This document shows, piece after piece, positions 1 through 9,202 of a DNA stretch of 64,000 nt (within the stretch, counting starts at the first letter, position 1; every line of letters begins with the position of its first letter). The notes under the pieces are model-generated. The model searched no databases. It saw nothing but the letters and a program-made list of their open reading frames with translations, and was not told the origin of the DNA. Source of the DNA: Oribacterium sinus (GTDB lineage Bacteria > Bacillota > Clostridia > Lachnospirales > Lachnospiraceae). The position numbers were made by a program, and so were the translations under genes. The DNA lies in NCBI RefSeq assembly GCF_014202695.1, contig NZ_JACHHH010000011.1:1-64000 (forward strand). Reading direction: 5' to 3'.

Positions 1-66
1 CATTATCTTAAAAGACGTTGATCTATAACCTTCTTTCCGGCATTTAATCAATGCGCACTTTCCTAG

Positions 67-95
67 CTGATAAAAATGTTAATTCGTGCTATAAT
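67..95 (+). promoter_or_regulatory. Extended -10 promoter for the CheB-like gene
   Basis: TATAAT at 90-95 is preceded by TGC at 87-89, an extended -10. CTGATA at 67-72 matches TTGACA in 4 of 6 positions with a 17-bp spacer. It lies about 30 bp before the start codon. Confidence 0.6.
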
Positions 96-127
96 ATCCG
101 CAGAATATTTATTTTGTGGGGAAGAAA

Positions 128-724
128 ATGGAGTATCAGGATCAGAAACAGCATATTGAATTAATTGCTATGGGCGCTTCCACAGGAGGAACCGAGGCGC
201 TGCTTGCCGTATTAAAGGAATTGCCGGGAAATCTGCCGCCTATCGTCATCACCCAGCATATGCCTCCTGTTTTTACGGAAATGTATGCAGAGCGTTTGAA
301 TCGTCTTTGTTCCATGGAGGTGCGGGAAGCAAAGGATGGCGACGAGCTCTATTCGGGACTTTGTCTTATTGCTCCCGGAGGGTTGCAAATGCGAGTTCAC
401 AAGGATGTTTTAGGAGCCAGAGTTTCCTGCACCGAGGAAGAGAAGGTTTCAGGGCATTGTCCTTCCGTAGATGTACTCTTCCACTCCGTTGCTGAGCAAT
501 ATGAGGCTTCCGCCATCGGCATTTTATTGACAGGCATGGGAAAGGATGGTGCAAAAGGGCTTTTGGCTATGCACGAGCAAGGTGCTTATACCCTGGGACA
601 GGATGAAAAAAGCTCTGTGGTCTATGGAATGCCCATGGAAGCCTACAAGTTGGGGGCTGTAAGCCAGCAGGGAAATCTGGAACAGATTCCTCAATATCTA
701 CTCCAAAGGCTACGGTTCAGCTAA
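128..724 (+). CDS. CheB-type protein-glutamate methylesterase domain, stand-alone
   Basis: This 198-residue protein is the CheB catalytic domain, which removes methyl groups from (and can deamidate) chemoreceptor glutamates. The expected triad is visible: Ser18 in GASTGG, His44 in TQHMP and Asp140 in TGMGKDG. There is no N-terminal response-regulator receiver domain, so control by CheA phosphorylation through a linked receiver is not possible. An upstream GTG at 116 is also open, but GGGGA at 118-122 is a ribosome binding site positioned for ATG 128. No other che gene is adjacent; the nearest chemotaxis gene is the MCP at 8169-8825. The gene has its own promoter, and a strong terminator lies at 887-926. 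The family assignment is firm; the physiological substrate is inferred. Confidence 0.88.
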   Translation: MEYQDQKQHIELIAMGASTGGTEALLAVLKELPGNLPPIVITQHMPPVFTEMYAERLNRLCSMEVREAKDGDELYSGLCLIAPGGLQMRVHKDVLGARVSCTEEEKVSGHCPSVDVLFHSVAEQYEASAIGILLTGMGKDGAKGLLAMHEQGAYTLGQDEKSSVVYGMPMEAYKLGAVSQQGNLEQIPQYLLQRLRFS

Positions 725-814
725 TACCGATTAGTAGGCGTTTAAAAAGAGTTTTAGCAATAGCGTTACAAGATGGTTCTATTATCAGCCTTACAGAATT
801 TCACGGTGAAATTT

Positions 815-834
815 CTCTGTAGCATTCTACAGAG
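815..834 (+). other. Short perfect hairpin in the 3' region of the CheB-like gene
   Basis: CTCTGTAG and CTACAGAG form a perfect 8-bp stem around a 4-nt loop. No U-run follows, so it is not a classic terminator; a transcript-processing or stability role is possible. Confidence 0.35.
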
Positions 835-886
835 GCATCAACACACAATCTCCCTATTTGTTTGTTAAATATTAATATTTACAATC

Positions 887-926
887 AAAAAGAACAGGCT
901 TTCTCTTTATAGCCTGTTCTTTTTTT
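887..926 (+). terminator. Rho-independent terminator
   Basis: AAAGAACAGGCT and AGCCTGTTCTTT pair around a 10-nt loop and are followed by a run of T. It ends the CheB-like transcript. Its 3' arm overlaps a candidate sigma-28-like promoter for the next gene. Confidence 0.9.
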
Positions 927-934
927 GCCGATAC
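908..934 (+). promoter_or_regulatory. Candidate sigma-28 (SigD/FliA)-like promoter
   Basis: TATA at 908-911, a 15-nt spacer, then GCCGATAC at 927-934 resembles the TAAA-N15-GCCGATAT consensus. It lies about 90 bp upstream of the peptidase start and overlaps the preceding terminator, which lowers confidence. Confidence 0.35.
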
Positions 935-1021
935 ATAAGTATAGGATGTTCCTCCTGAACCGGGAGGCCATGATTTTTTTGGAAATTTTTAGGATGATTT
1001 GTATATATTTAGGGAGATAAC

Positions 1022-2311
1022 ATGGGGTTCATCGGAACAGGATTAAGTAAATTAGGGGCAGCCAGTGCCCAGCAGCTTGGAATCGCAGCGGCCGCATCTC
1101 TTTCCGTGATGGCAGTCAGCTTTTCCGCCATTGCCTACCAGGGGTATGTAACGGAAAAAAAGCAGGAGCAAGCACATAAGAAAAGCACTCTCACCGCTGA
1201 AAGTCGTTTTCAGGAGGTTTTTTATAACGGAAATTATGAGCAGGCGCCTGCCGTATTAGGGGAAAATGAAATTGCCGGCGCAGTAAGTGACGGAGACGAT
1301 AGCGGAGACAGAGCCGTACCTGCTGAGGGAAGTGCCGACAATAATAACACCGGTGGCGGTCAGGGAGGTTCCGACTCCACTGCATTTTCCGCTAATACAG
1401 ACGAAAGCAGTCCTGCAGAAGCAACTACAGCAAATGCAGAAAGCACAGGTGCTACAGAAGCTGAATCTACAACAGAAGAAAGTACGGAAACGATTACGGA
1501 AATTGTAGACGGACAGAACAAAAAAACGGTAAAAAATAACATTCAGGAAAGTATTGCCCCTGCCCAGGAAGCAAGCTCTGAAAATGTAGAAAATACTGCT
1601 GCGGCGGCAAATGCCGCAAAGCCTGTGGCAGATTTAAACACCCCGGAAACAGTGGAGGAATCTGCAGCGGACGTCAGCAATGTTGGCGGTCTTCCCGTAA
1701 AGTCCGATTCTTTTTCCCAGTTTTACGGAAGTTCTACCTTTAATGATTACAATGTTTTCTTAGATACTGCTATGGGACCAATGAGCTACTATAACCAGCA
1801 TGATAGTCATTGGGCAAAATATCTTTATGGCGGACAGGACTCTATCAGTAAATATGGCTGCGGACCAACTACCGTGGCAATGATTGTGTCTTCCTTCGGA
1901 AATGTAAATGGAAGCATTACCCCGAAAGAAATGGCGGAATGGTCTTCTCATTATAAGTTCTATGCTCCTCAAAGTGGTTCTTATCATGACTATATCCCCT
2001 CTGCCCTCTCCGCCTTTGATTTAATGGTGGATTCGGTACAGGAAAGAACCCCGGCAAAGATTGCTGAGCTTTTAAACAGCGGACATATTCTGGTAGCATT
2101 GATGGGTAAGGGTGCATTAACCAATGGCGGACATTTCGTAATTATTACTAAGCAAAATCCAAACGGTACCGTATCTATCGCAGATCCCAACAGCTATAAG
2201 AAAACCCAGCAGGAATGGGATCCGGCACAGATAATGCGAGAATTAAAGAAGAACTACGACGGTGGCGGACCACTTTGGGCCGTAAGCAGTCCGAGAAATT
2301 ACGGAAGATAA
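1022..2311 (+). CDS. Secreted or membrane-anchored C39-like (papain-fold) peptidase
   Basis: A 429-residue protein with three parts. The N-terminal hydrophobic segment (about 15-40) could be a signal anchor. A long low-complexity Ser/Thr/Glu/Ala linker (about 85-235) looks wall-spanning. The C-terminal Peptidase_C39_2-type domain is at about 250-429. Catalytic candidates are Cys280 in KYGCGPTTVAM, His371 in GGHFVII and Asp388 in ADPNS. Related domains occur in bacteriocin-transporter leader peptidases and in free-standing surface hydrolases. No ABC transporter or bacteriocin gene is adjacent, so a stand-alone extracytoplasmic cysteine protease or cell-wall enzyme is more likely. AGGGAG at 1011-1016 fixes the start. 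It is monocistronic, ending at the hairpin 2315-2366. The substrate is unknown. Confidence 0.75.
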   Translation: MGFIGTGLSKLGAASAQQLGIAAAASLSVMAVSFSAIAYQGYVTEKKQEQAHKKSTLTAESRFQEVFYNGNYEQAPAVLGENEIAGAVSDGDDSGDRAVPAEGSADNNNTGGGQGGSDSTAFSANTDESSPAEATTANAESTGATEAESTTEESTETITEIVDGQNKKTVKNNIQESIAPAQEASSENVENTAAAANAAKPVADLNTPETVEESAADVSNVGGLPVKSDSFSQFYGSSTFNDYNVFLDTAMGPMSYYNQHDSHWAKYLYGGQDSISKYGCGPTTVAMIVSSFGNVNGSITPKEMAEWSSHYKFYAPQSGSYHDYIPSALSAFDLMVDSVQERTPAKIAELLNSGHILVALMGKGALTNGGHFVIITKQNPNGTVSIADPNSYKKTQQEWDPAQIMRELKKNYDGGGPLWAVSSPRNYGR

Positions 2312-2314
2312 TAC

Positions 2315-2366
2315 AATAGGTCTGAAATCGGGACACACGCGGATGATCCCTGATTTCAGACCTATT
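2315..2366. terminator. Terminator-like hairpin between converging genes
   Basis: AATAGGTCTGAAATC and GATTTCAGACCTATT form a long stem extended by GGGA/TCCC, with one extra base in the 3' arm. It lies between the converging peptidase and permease genes. U-tracts are weak on both sides. Confidence 0.6.
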
Positions 2367-2427
2367 TCTTTGAAAAAATAATTATCTCAGCTTATACCGC
2401 TTTATATCACTTTATCTCGCTTTATCT

Positions 2428-3993
2428 TTAAACATATTCAAAATCTTCCACTGCCTTAAACCAGCTCGTTCTTCCTGCATGGAAGATAAAGGCTAAAATG
2501 GCAATAACAAGATAGCCTATTGCATATTGCGTAGTGGGATAGAACCCAAGAGACGCCCTATGGATAAAGCCGAAGCAGGAAAGCACAAATCCAACGAGAG
2601 CTGTTATGCCCACCTTATCCAGTCTCTTGTCGATAACAAAGGTAACCATGGTTCCCAAGAGAATTCCGATAATGATGGCTCCTGACTTGCTTGCCGGAAC
2701 GCCGTTCCACATCACACCGGCATCTTTAATCATTTGTGTAATCTCCGCATCATACTCGTTAAAGCCGGAGGCTTGAATCGCAGTTTGCAGCTTGGCAAGG
2801 CTTAGTGCTCCTGTAATCTGGCTATACATATAGTCGGCAACGGGAGGAACCATTGCCACTGCTATTGCTGCATAATGCTTTTTATCATTGTCCTTAAAGG
2901 CCTGAGCCACCATAACCACTGCACACCAAAGGAAGGTGATGGCACAAACTGCCGGGGGCACCACACTGTTTAAGAAAGTAAAGAGTCCAAAGACTCCTGC
3001 TGCCCCTAGAATCGCTCCGGAAATTACAGAATAACCTATGCCTGCCTCAGACTTCTTAAGTCCTGCATGTCCCAGCCAAACCGTATTGGGAATCACGCCT
3101 CCACAAAGGGCGGAAAGCATGGTGCAAATTCCGTCTGCAAACTGAGCTTCTCGAACATTGTAATTGTCTCCTGCCGCATTGGAAGCCTCCACATTATCCA
3201 GGGTCTCAATAAAGTTATAAATCTCCACCGGAATAATAATCGTTAAATAAGGCGCCACAATGGCAAATCCGTTAATCAGATGCTCAATACTGTTGATTGG
3301 ATTGGGAATATAGAAGCCTATCCCGCTAAAATCCGGTTGAATTCTGCCAAGACAAAGGGCATAGATGATTCCTCCCACAATCGCTATTACAAGAGGCGGA
3401 ATCTGCTTCGGGAACATATAGCCACCAAACAAGCCCAGTGCCGCCACAAAAAGTACCGGAAGGCCGATTAGGGGATCTCCCAGAATATCAAAAACGCCTT
3501 GGGTGGCCATCCAGATAAATCCGATGCCGGCAACTGTACCGAGAAGAGCCGCTCTTGGAATTCTCTTCTTTAACCAGGGACCGATAATGCCGCCACAAAA
3601 TTCCACAAATCCGCCGATAAAACAAGCCGCCACTCCCGCAGACCAGGCCATCTCCGGATCTCCCAAAGCGTAGTGCAAAGGCATAATTACCCCATAGAGA
3701 AAAACAAACATAGCCGGAGTGGAAACTCCTGAGGGAAGGGCAGTCACATCCGCTCTCCCCTCCTTTTGAGATAATCTTCTTGCCATAAAGGCATAATAAA
3801 AGCATCCCAGCATAAGACCTATAGACATTCCCGGAATAACTGCACCGAAAACGATTTTATCCGGCCATTTCAACACGCCTGACAGTGTTGCAATAACAAT
3901 AAGATAATTCACAATGTTGTTAGTGACAAGGTAAGTAATTCCGCCAATATCCCCTCTTCTAAACCATGGTACCAAAGCCTGATTTTTGTCCAT
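2428..3993 (-). CDS. NCS2/AzgA-like purine permease
   Basis: A 521-residue polytopic membrane protein with about a dozen hydrophobic segments. Regions such as NNIVNYLIVIATLSG, ALPSGVSTPAMFVFLYGV and a central EIYNFIETLDNVEASNAAG resemble the nucleobase-cation symporter-2 superfamily. Two adenine deaminase-family genes lie directly upstream on the same strand, so adenine or hypoxanthine is the best-supported substrate; xanthine or uracil cannot be excluded from sequence. GGGAGAAAG precedes the ATG. A 211-bp AT-rich spacer separates it from the deaminase gene, with no purine riboswitch or terminator that I can see, so co-transcription is likely. Short T-rich quasi-repeats follow its stop codon (2385-2427). 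Confidence 0.8.
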   Translation of the reverse strand: MDKNQALVPWFRRGDIGGITYLVTNNIVNYLIVIATLSGVLKWPDKIVFGAVIPGMSIGLMLGCFYYAFMARRLSQKEGRADVTALPSGVSTPAMFVFLYGVIMPLHYALGDPEMAWSAGVAACFIGGFVEFCGGIIGPWLKKRIPRAALLGTVAGIGFIWMATQGVFDILGDPLIGLPVLFVAALGLFGGYMFPKQIPPLVIAIVGGIIYALCLGRIQPDFSGIGFYIPNPINSIEHLINGFAIVAPYLTIIIPVEIYNFIETLDNVEASNAAGDNYNVREAQFADGICTMLSALCGGVIPNTVWLGHAGLKKSEAGIGYSVISGAILGAAGVFGLFTFLNSVVPPAVCAITFLWCAVVMVAQAFKDNDKKHYAAIAVAMVPPVADYMYSQITGALSLAKLQTAIQASGFNEYDAEITQMIKDAGVMWNGVPASKSGAIIIGILLGTMVTFVIDKRLDKVGITALVGFVLSCFGFIHRASLGFYPTTQYAIGYLVIAILAFIFHAGRTSWFKAVEDFEYV

Positions 3994-4204
3994 TTCTTTC
4001 TCCCATTATCTAAGTTCATTCAGTTCCACAAGACAGATTCATTACAACAAAACATCATCTAATTCCACAAGCATCTATTCTATATTCAATTTTTATTTTC
4101 AATTTCTATATTCTATCTTTACATTAAATTTCATTGTTCCATTTTTCGGATTCCAATATTCTTGCCTATATTCTCTTAACATATACCGCTACACGGATAG
4201 GTAT

Positions 4205-5938
4205 CTATTCTGCCTCAAGGGGAATAAAGGAAAATGTAGTAACATCAAAAAGTCCCATATCCGTAAGCTTAATCTCCGGAATTACTGCAAGAGACATAAA
4301 GGTCAAGGTCATCACCGGCTCCACCGTGTCATTCACCCCAAGCTCCTCATGGGCAAGCTTATGAATTGCTGAGAGCTTTTCGTCTACCCACTCTCCACTT
4401 TGGTCGCTCATCAGACCGGCAATAGGCATAGACATTCTTTCAATGACCTGACCGTCCTTGACAAGAATAATGCCGCCCTCCTGTTCCTCCAGAGCTTTGA
4501 TGGCAAATGCCATATCTTCATCATTTGCTCCTACGGCAATGATATTGTGAGAGTCATGGGCAATACTTACGGCAATAGCCCCCTGTTTAATGCCATATCC
4601 GGCAAGAAGCCCGTTGGCAACATTTCCCAGGGCATGATGCCGTTCCGCAACACTTACCTTTACAATATCCACTTCCGGGTTTCTTACAAAGTTTCCGGCA
4701 GAATCAAGGTCTACAGTGGCTGTTGCCTTCTTCGTAACCACGCCACCGGGAAGAACCTGAATAAGGTTTACCTTATTGCTCTTCAGTTTCAACTTCAGCT
4801 TCTCCTTGGAGAAGTCGGCAATGTGCACACTACCTTTTACAGTATCTATAGAATGCTTCTTCAGTTCCGGCAGGTACTTACCATGCTCCGCGCAAAGCTC
4901 ACCATTAATCCAAACCTTTTGCACACGGAAATCCTTAAGATTATCAAAAAGTACAATATCCGCCCTATAACCGGGAGCAATGGCTCCTCTATCTTTGATT
5001 CCGAAGCATTCACAGGCATTGATGGTGGCCATCCGGATGGCTTCCACAGCATCAATCCCGGCTTCCACGCACATCCGAAGGTGATTGTCCAGATGTCCCT
5101 CATGTAAAATCGTCTTAGGCTGTCTATCATCGGAACAGAGAATACAACGTCTCGCATTCTGTGCCGTAACACCTTTTACCAGCCTTTCCAAGTCCTTGCA
5201 GGCAGAACCGTCCCGCAGCATCACATACATACCGCAGGCAATCTTATTCTGCATATCCTCTACGGAAGCACATTCATGGTCAGCCACAATTCGCGTTGCT
5301 GCATAAGCATTCAGAGCCTTTCCCGAAACGCCGGGGGCATGACCATCCACAGGCTTCCCCCTTTCCTTGGAGAGCATCAGCTTATCCAAGTCTCCATCCG
5401 CAGCCGCTATCACGCCCGGAAAATCCATAAATTCTCCGATACCCAGAATGTCCTCGGAGTCAATGAATTCCCGCATTTTCTCCGCATCAATCACTGCACC
5501 GGAATGTTCAAACACCGTAGCCGGAACACAGGAAGGAAGCATATACCGGATATCCAGCTTTGTATTCTTGGCTGCATCAATCATGTATTGAAGACCGATG
5601 AGGCCGCATACATTCACAATCTCATGGGGATCTGCGATAATGGTGGTTCCCCCATGAGGAACCAGCAATCTTCCCAGCTCTTCCGGGGAAAGGTAGGAAG
5701 ACTCTACATGGATATGGCTGTCGATAAAGCCAGGCGCAGCGTAGGCTCCTGCCCCATCCACCACTTCCTTAGCCTCATAGTCCCCTACTCCTGCAATCAT
5801 GCCCTCCGTAATCGCTATGTTTCCTTCCGTGATTTCTCCGGAAAAAACATTGATAATTTTACAGTTTTTAATCAAAAGATCCGCCGGGATTCTTCCGGCA
5901 GCAACATCAATCAAGTTCTTTAAGCACTGTTTTGTCAT
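4205..5938 (-). CDS. ade: Adenine deaminase
   Basis: Converts adenine to hypoxanthine and ammonia in purine salvage (577 residues, normal family length). The amidohydrolase metal-binding landmarks are all present in order: GFIDSHIHVESS, DPHEIVNVCG, GIGEFMDFPGV, DGHAPGVSG, DHECAS and CSDDRQP. They are followed by the adenine deaminase C-terminal domain (about 400-577; for example AVSIAHDSHNIIAVG). A longer open frame starts at 5959, but GGAAAGG at 5947-5953 sits correctly for ATG 5938, which I chose. It is downstream of a second deaminase-like gene (61 bp gap) and upstream of a purine permease, forming an uptake and deamination unit. Confidence 0.93.
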   Translation of the reverse strand: MTKQCLKNLIDVAAGRIPADLLIKNCKIINVFSGEITEGNIAITEGMIAGVGDYEAKEVVDGAGAYAAPGFIDSHIHVESSYLSPEELGRLLVPHGGTTIIADPHEIVNVCGLIGLQYMIDAAKNTKLDIRYMLPSCVPATVFEHSGAVIDAEKMREFIDSEDILGIGEFMDFPGVIAAADGDLDKLMLSKERGKPVDGHAPGVSGKALNAYAATRIVADHECASVEDMQNKIACGMYVMLRDGSACKDLERLVKGVTAQNARRCILCSDDRQPKTILHEGHLDNHLRMCVEAGIDAVEAIRMATINACECFGIKDRGAIAPGYRADIVLFDNLKDFRVQKVWINGELCAEHGKYLPELKKHSIDTVKGSVHIADFSKEKLKLKLKSNKVNLIQVLPGGVVTKKATATVDLDSAGNFVRNPEVDIVKVSVAERHHALGNVANGLLAGYGIKQGAIAVSIAHDSHNIIAVGANDEDMAFAIKALEEQEGGIILVKDGQVIERMSMPIAGLMSDQSGEWVDEKLSAIHKLAHEELGVNDTVEPVMTLTFMSLAVIPEIKLTDMGLFDVTTFSFIPLEAE

Positions 5939-6000
5939 ACTTCCAACCTTTCCAAGCATATCTATCCGGCAATTACGCCCATTCCGGTGTCTCTATCTGA

Positions 6001-7779
6001 CTATTTCAGCACCTCCAAAATAGGATCAAAGCATCTTAGGTTGACATAATCCACAGGTCCCGCATCCGTTATGGCATAATCAGGAATTGCCGTAATGGGT
6101 AGGAAGAACATATACATCATAGGATCCGGCAAGTCTGAGCCTAAGTCTCTTGCCGCTTGATCGATGCGCTTTTCACGAGCTGCCACTTCCTCCGGTTCAA
6201 GATCCGTCACAATTCCCCCTACAGGGAGAGGAAGAAATTCCTTGATTTCTCCATCACAAACCACCACCTGTCCGCCGCCCTGCTCAATTAAGTAGTTTGC
6301 CGCGATAGACATATCCTCGGCATTTGCCCCCATAACCACCAGATTATTGTCATCGGGAGCCGCAGAGGACGCCATAGCACCTTTCTTTAGCTTCCAGCCT
6401 GAAGCAAAGGCAAGGGCTTTGTTGCCATTTTTCCCAAAACGTTCCAGAACCGATACCATAAGCACATCCTGTACCGTATCCGGCTGAACGATGCCTTCCT
6501 TAACCTCCAGTACCACATCTCTTCTCTTTCGAACAAAGGGGCCCTTCACATCCATGGACAGAACCTTTACTTTGCCGGACTCTACCGGTGCCTTATATTC
6601 AAAGTCTTCTTTCCCGGTCAGCTTACACTTTAATTTACCCTTCAAAATCGGGCTTCTCTCCGGAGCCTTCAGCTCATAGATTAACTTATGGTTCTTTGCC
6701 ACCATTTTTCCATTTGTCATGACTTCCTCGATATTAAAGTTCTCCAAGGAATCCACAAAAAGAATATCCGCAATTCTTCCCGGGCAAATGGAGCCTACCA
6801 GATGGTCGATTCGATAAGCCTCCGCACTATTGATGGTAGCCATCTGAATGGCTGTCATGGCATCCACCCCGGCCTTCATAGCCAGTCTTACCACATTGTC
6901 CAAATGCCCTTTACTTAAGATATCCGTAGCCGTTACATCATCCGTACAGAAGCTGACTCTTCTGGCAAAATAGGGATTTACCTCTGTAACCGCCTTGATA
7001 TTTTCCGCAAGGAAATGGGTTACGGAGGATTCACGAATCAGCATATGCATGCCCTTACGCATCTTTTCCACCACTTCCTCATGGTCATAGCTTTCGTGGT
7101 CAAGCCGGACTCCTCCACAGAGATAGCCGTTTAAATCATTTCCTCGAGCCATAGGGGCACAACCAAAAACAGGAAGACGGTTGTTGTAGGCTGTTGCGAT
7201 GGCGCCTAAGGTATCCTCATCCTCTTCCTGCACAAACTCACGAACGGTTTCCCACACCCCGTAACACTCATCCCACTTCTGTACTTCCTTATGGGTATCC
7301 TTTGTAAAATTATAAGTCACCGTAGATTCCGGAATGGTGTAAGGAGTCTTAAAGGGAGCTCCCCAGAAAACCTTAAGAGGGCTCTTCTTCATTTCCTCCA
7401 GCACTTCCCGCAGACCCTCCAAACCGGAAACCGAAATATACTCATCCAGACCGGAAACCATGCTGGTGGTTCCCCTTGGTACAACAGCCTTGGCATAGCT
7501 GGTAATGCTTAACTTACTGCACTCGCTATGGATATGACCGTCAATCATGCCGGGAACAAGAAAGCGTCCCTTAGCATCAATGATTTCCGTGTCCTTTCCA
7601 ATGTAGGCACTCACATCACCCACCGCCGCAATCATCTCGTTATAGATGGCAATATCCGCCGGATAAATTTCCGCGGACATTACATTAACCAATTGGCCTC
7701 CCTTGATTACCTTATGGGCAGGCACCAGGCCTCTACCGGCTTTTACTCTTTCCTTTAATCGTTCCACTGTCATTTCCAT
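6001..7779 (-). CDS. Divergent adenine deaminase paralogue
   Basis: A 592-residue member of the adenine deaminase family in tandem with the canonical copy. The first metal motif (GMIDGHIHSECS), RLDHESYDHEE, CTDDVTATD and the C-terminal domain (SSAAPDDNNLVVMGANAED) are kept. The DPHE motif of the neighbour is replaced by SGLDEY, and DGHAPG by FGCAPM, so signature histidines are missing. The enzyme may therefore have an altered metal centre, another aminopurine or pterin substrate, or a regulatory role. The open frame extends to a TTG at 7827, but AGGAAGG precedes ATG 7779 and the promoter -10 at 7837-7842 leaves no room for the upstream start. It is the first gene of the purine unit. Confidence 0.8.
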   Translation of the reverse strand: MEMTVERLKERVKAGRGLVPAHKVIKGGQLVNVMSAEIYPADIAIYNEMIAAVGDVSAYIGKDTEIIDAKGRFLVPGMIDGHIHSECSKLSITSYAKAVVPRGTTSMVSGLDEYISVSGLEGLREVLEEMKKSPLKVFWGAPFKTPYTIPESTVTYNFTKDTHKEVQKWDECYGVWETVREFVQEEDEDTLGAIATAYNNRLPVFGCAPMARGNDLNGYLCGGVRLDHESYDHEEVVEKMRKGMHMLIRESSVTHFLAENIKAVTEVNPYFARRVSFCTDDVTATDILSKGHLDNVVRLAMKAGVDAMTAIQMATINSAEAYRIDHLVGSICPGRIADILFVDSLENFNIEEVMTNGKMVAKNHKLIYELKAPERSPILKGKLKCKLTGKEDFEYKAPVESGKVKVLSMDVKGPFVRKRRDVVLEVKEGIVQPDTVQDVLMVSVLERFGKNGNKALAFASGWKLKKGAMASSAAPDDNNLVVMGANAEDMSIAANYLIEQGGGQVVVCDGEIKEFLPLPVGGIVTDLEPEEVAAREKRIDQAARDLGSDLPDPMMYMFFLPITAIPDYAITDAGPVDYVNLRCFDPILEVLK

Positions 7780-7836
7780 GCTGAACCTTCCTTTCGTCCC
7801 TTCCAATGGCTGATATTTTATTTTCAATAATTGGCG

Positions 7837-7845
7837 ATTATAGCA
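7837..7845 (-). promoter_or_regulatory. Extended -10 promoter of the deaminase/permease operon
   Basis: Minus strand TGC-TATAAT. The -35 region is weak (TTTTTA at 17 bp). The context GTGCTATAAT is identical to the -10 of the CheB-like gene at 86-95. The interval 7846-8044 is AT-rich and shows no riboswitch that I recognise. Confidence 0.5.
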
Positions 7846-8044
7846 CTATTGTACAAATATAAAAAGCAGAAAGTTTTTTATTCTATGCCATATAACCAGA
7901 ATTATTTTTAGCTTGTATACAAATACTAAAGGATAAAGCTTTAGATATTCAAGGAATGCACAAAGCTATAATTTGTTACTACTGCATAAAAATTTCTCCT
8001 GTTTTTGCACAGAAAAATACAGAAAAATACTGAAAAACGACACT

Positions 8045-8078
8045 AAAAAAGAAGCGAAGTTTCCCCCGCTTCTTTTTT
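8045..8078 (-). terminator. Rho-independent terminator of the MCP gene
   Basis: AAAAAAGAAGCG and CGCTTCTTTTTT form a 12-bp stem around a 10-nt loop. It lies 90 bp past the MCP stop codon and separates it from the deaminase promoter. Confidence 0.88.
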
Positions 8079-8168
8079 ACATTTTGTTTTGTAAGCTATT
8101 CTTTCTTCCCTATCCTTCGAAGAAAGAACGCTTCACTATTCATTTTTTGATGGTATTTCCCTTAGGCC

Positions 8169-8825
8169 TTACGCCTGCTCTTCTAATTCTTCTCCGCTTA
8201 AGCTGCTGACAACTTCAGCAATTCTCTTAACTACAGAAGAAATCTTCTCATTTACTGCGGAGCTGGAGTCGGAAAGTCTTCCAACCTCATCTGCTACCAC
8301 ACCGAAGCCCTTGCCGTGTTCTCCGGCTCTTGCCGCCTCGATATTTGCATTTAAAGCAAGAATCTTCTGTCTGCTCTGAATGCTCTTTAAGTCGTTGGTG
8401 CTCTTTCTGATTTCCTTTACCAAACTCTGGGTTTCGGTAATTCCTGCAGAAAGACGGTTTGCAAATTCCTCAAAACGTCCAACGCTGCTTTCTGCCTTTA
8501 CGAACTCTTCGAGAGTGAGGCAAAGAAGCTTTAATGCAGCCTCCTGTCTATCTCTGTCTCCGTCCTTATCCTCTTTCAGATAAAGGCTTGCCACTTTTTC
8601 TCCATCATACTGGAGTTCACACTGAATAGAAGAAGAGCCGAATTCTTGGGATCTGCGATCTAAAGCGTCTGCCTTCCCTGGCTCTCTCTCCTCACCGTCA
8701 GCATAGTATACGGTTTTTCCGTCTACTGACTGTACCATTGCTTCCAATCCTGTTCCTTTAGCCCAATTGCATAAAATGGATTGAAATTGCTCTTTTCCTG
8801 CAAAATCTTGAATATGAATTGCCAT
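8169..8825 (-). CDS. Short soluble methyl-accepting chemotaxis-type protein with PocR-like sensor
   Basis: A 218-residue cytoplasmic chemoreceptor with no membrane segment. Residues about 5-100 (including [19 protein letters not shown]) resemble the PocR ligand-binding domain found in Firmicute regulators and receptors. Residues about 110-205 carry the receptor signalling hairpin with the hallmark tip [22 protein letters not shown]. The signalling domain is much shorter than in membrane receptors, and the protein ends soon after the tip. AGGAAGG precedes the ATG. A sigma-28-like promoter (8880-8906) suggests expression with flagellar/chemotaxis genes. The ligand is unknown. The PocR assignment is tentative; the MCP signalling tip is clear. 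Confidence 0.82.
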   Translation of the reverse strand: MAIHIQDFAGKEQFQSILCNWAKGTGLEAMVQSVDGKTVYYADGEEREPGKADALDRRSQEFGSSSIQCELQYDGEKVASLYLKEDKDGDRDRQEAALKLLCLTLEEFVKAESSVGRFEEFANRLSAGITETQSLVKEIRKSTNDLKSIQSRQKILALNANIEAARAGEHGKGFGVVADEVGRLSDSSSAVNEKISSVVKRIAEVVSSLSGEELEEQA

Positions 8826-8879
8826 TTTTTTCCTTCCTCTTCTATTTGTAGATAGGTAAAATAACCATCGCTAGATTAT

Positions 8880-8906
8880 TTATCGGCGAAGCCGGAAATT
8901 TATATA
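8880..8906 (-). promoter_or_regulatory. Sigma-28 (SigD/FliA)-like promoter of the MCP gene
   Basis: Minus strand TATA (8906-8903), 15-nt spacer, GCCGATAA (8887-8880), close to the TAAA-N15-GCCGATAT consensus. It sits about 55 bp upstream of a chemoreceptor gene, the expected regulon. Confidence 0.6.
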
Positions 8907-9190
8907 ATGAATTTCTTTCGAATTTCCGCCCTCCTTTTCAAAAAAATTCAGCAAGTCCCGGAATACTTTCCGACTCTCCAAAAAGTCATTTCTTATCTCT
9001 TTCATCTCCATAGAAACTAATCAGCATTCGCTATTATTAAGTCCGTTTTATCACCCTATTGAAATGTCATAATACATCCATACAAACAAGATGTCTAAAG
9101 CATTCCGAGAACATCTTTTAAAGAAAAAAGAAACTCCCTTCGAAGTTTCCTCTTTCTTTACCCCTTCATTCCTTTTTCATTCATAATATC
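8907..9190. other. Non-coding interval, one imperfect hairpin
   Basis: I see no gene here. An imperfect hairpin (GAAACT 9130-9135 with AGTTTC 9144-9149, flanked by purine- and pyrimidine-rich arms) lies 42 bp before the ribosome binding site of the small gene at 9203. It could be a terminator or a leader structure. TTGAAA at 9059-9064 is a weak -35 candidate. Confidence 0.35.
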
Positions 9191-9202
9191 AGGAGGTTCC
9201 TT

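Noticed and set aside
3986-4372. Plus-strand frames over the permease-ade spacer
   Set aside because: AT-rich spacer plus antisense of ade; no start signals.
7780-8044. Purine riboswitch ahead of the deaminase operon
   Set aside because: No recognisable G-box junction or loop sequences, and the promoter lies too close to the start for a full aptamer.
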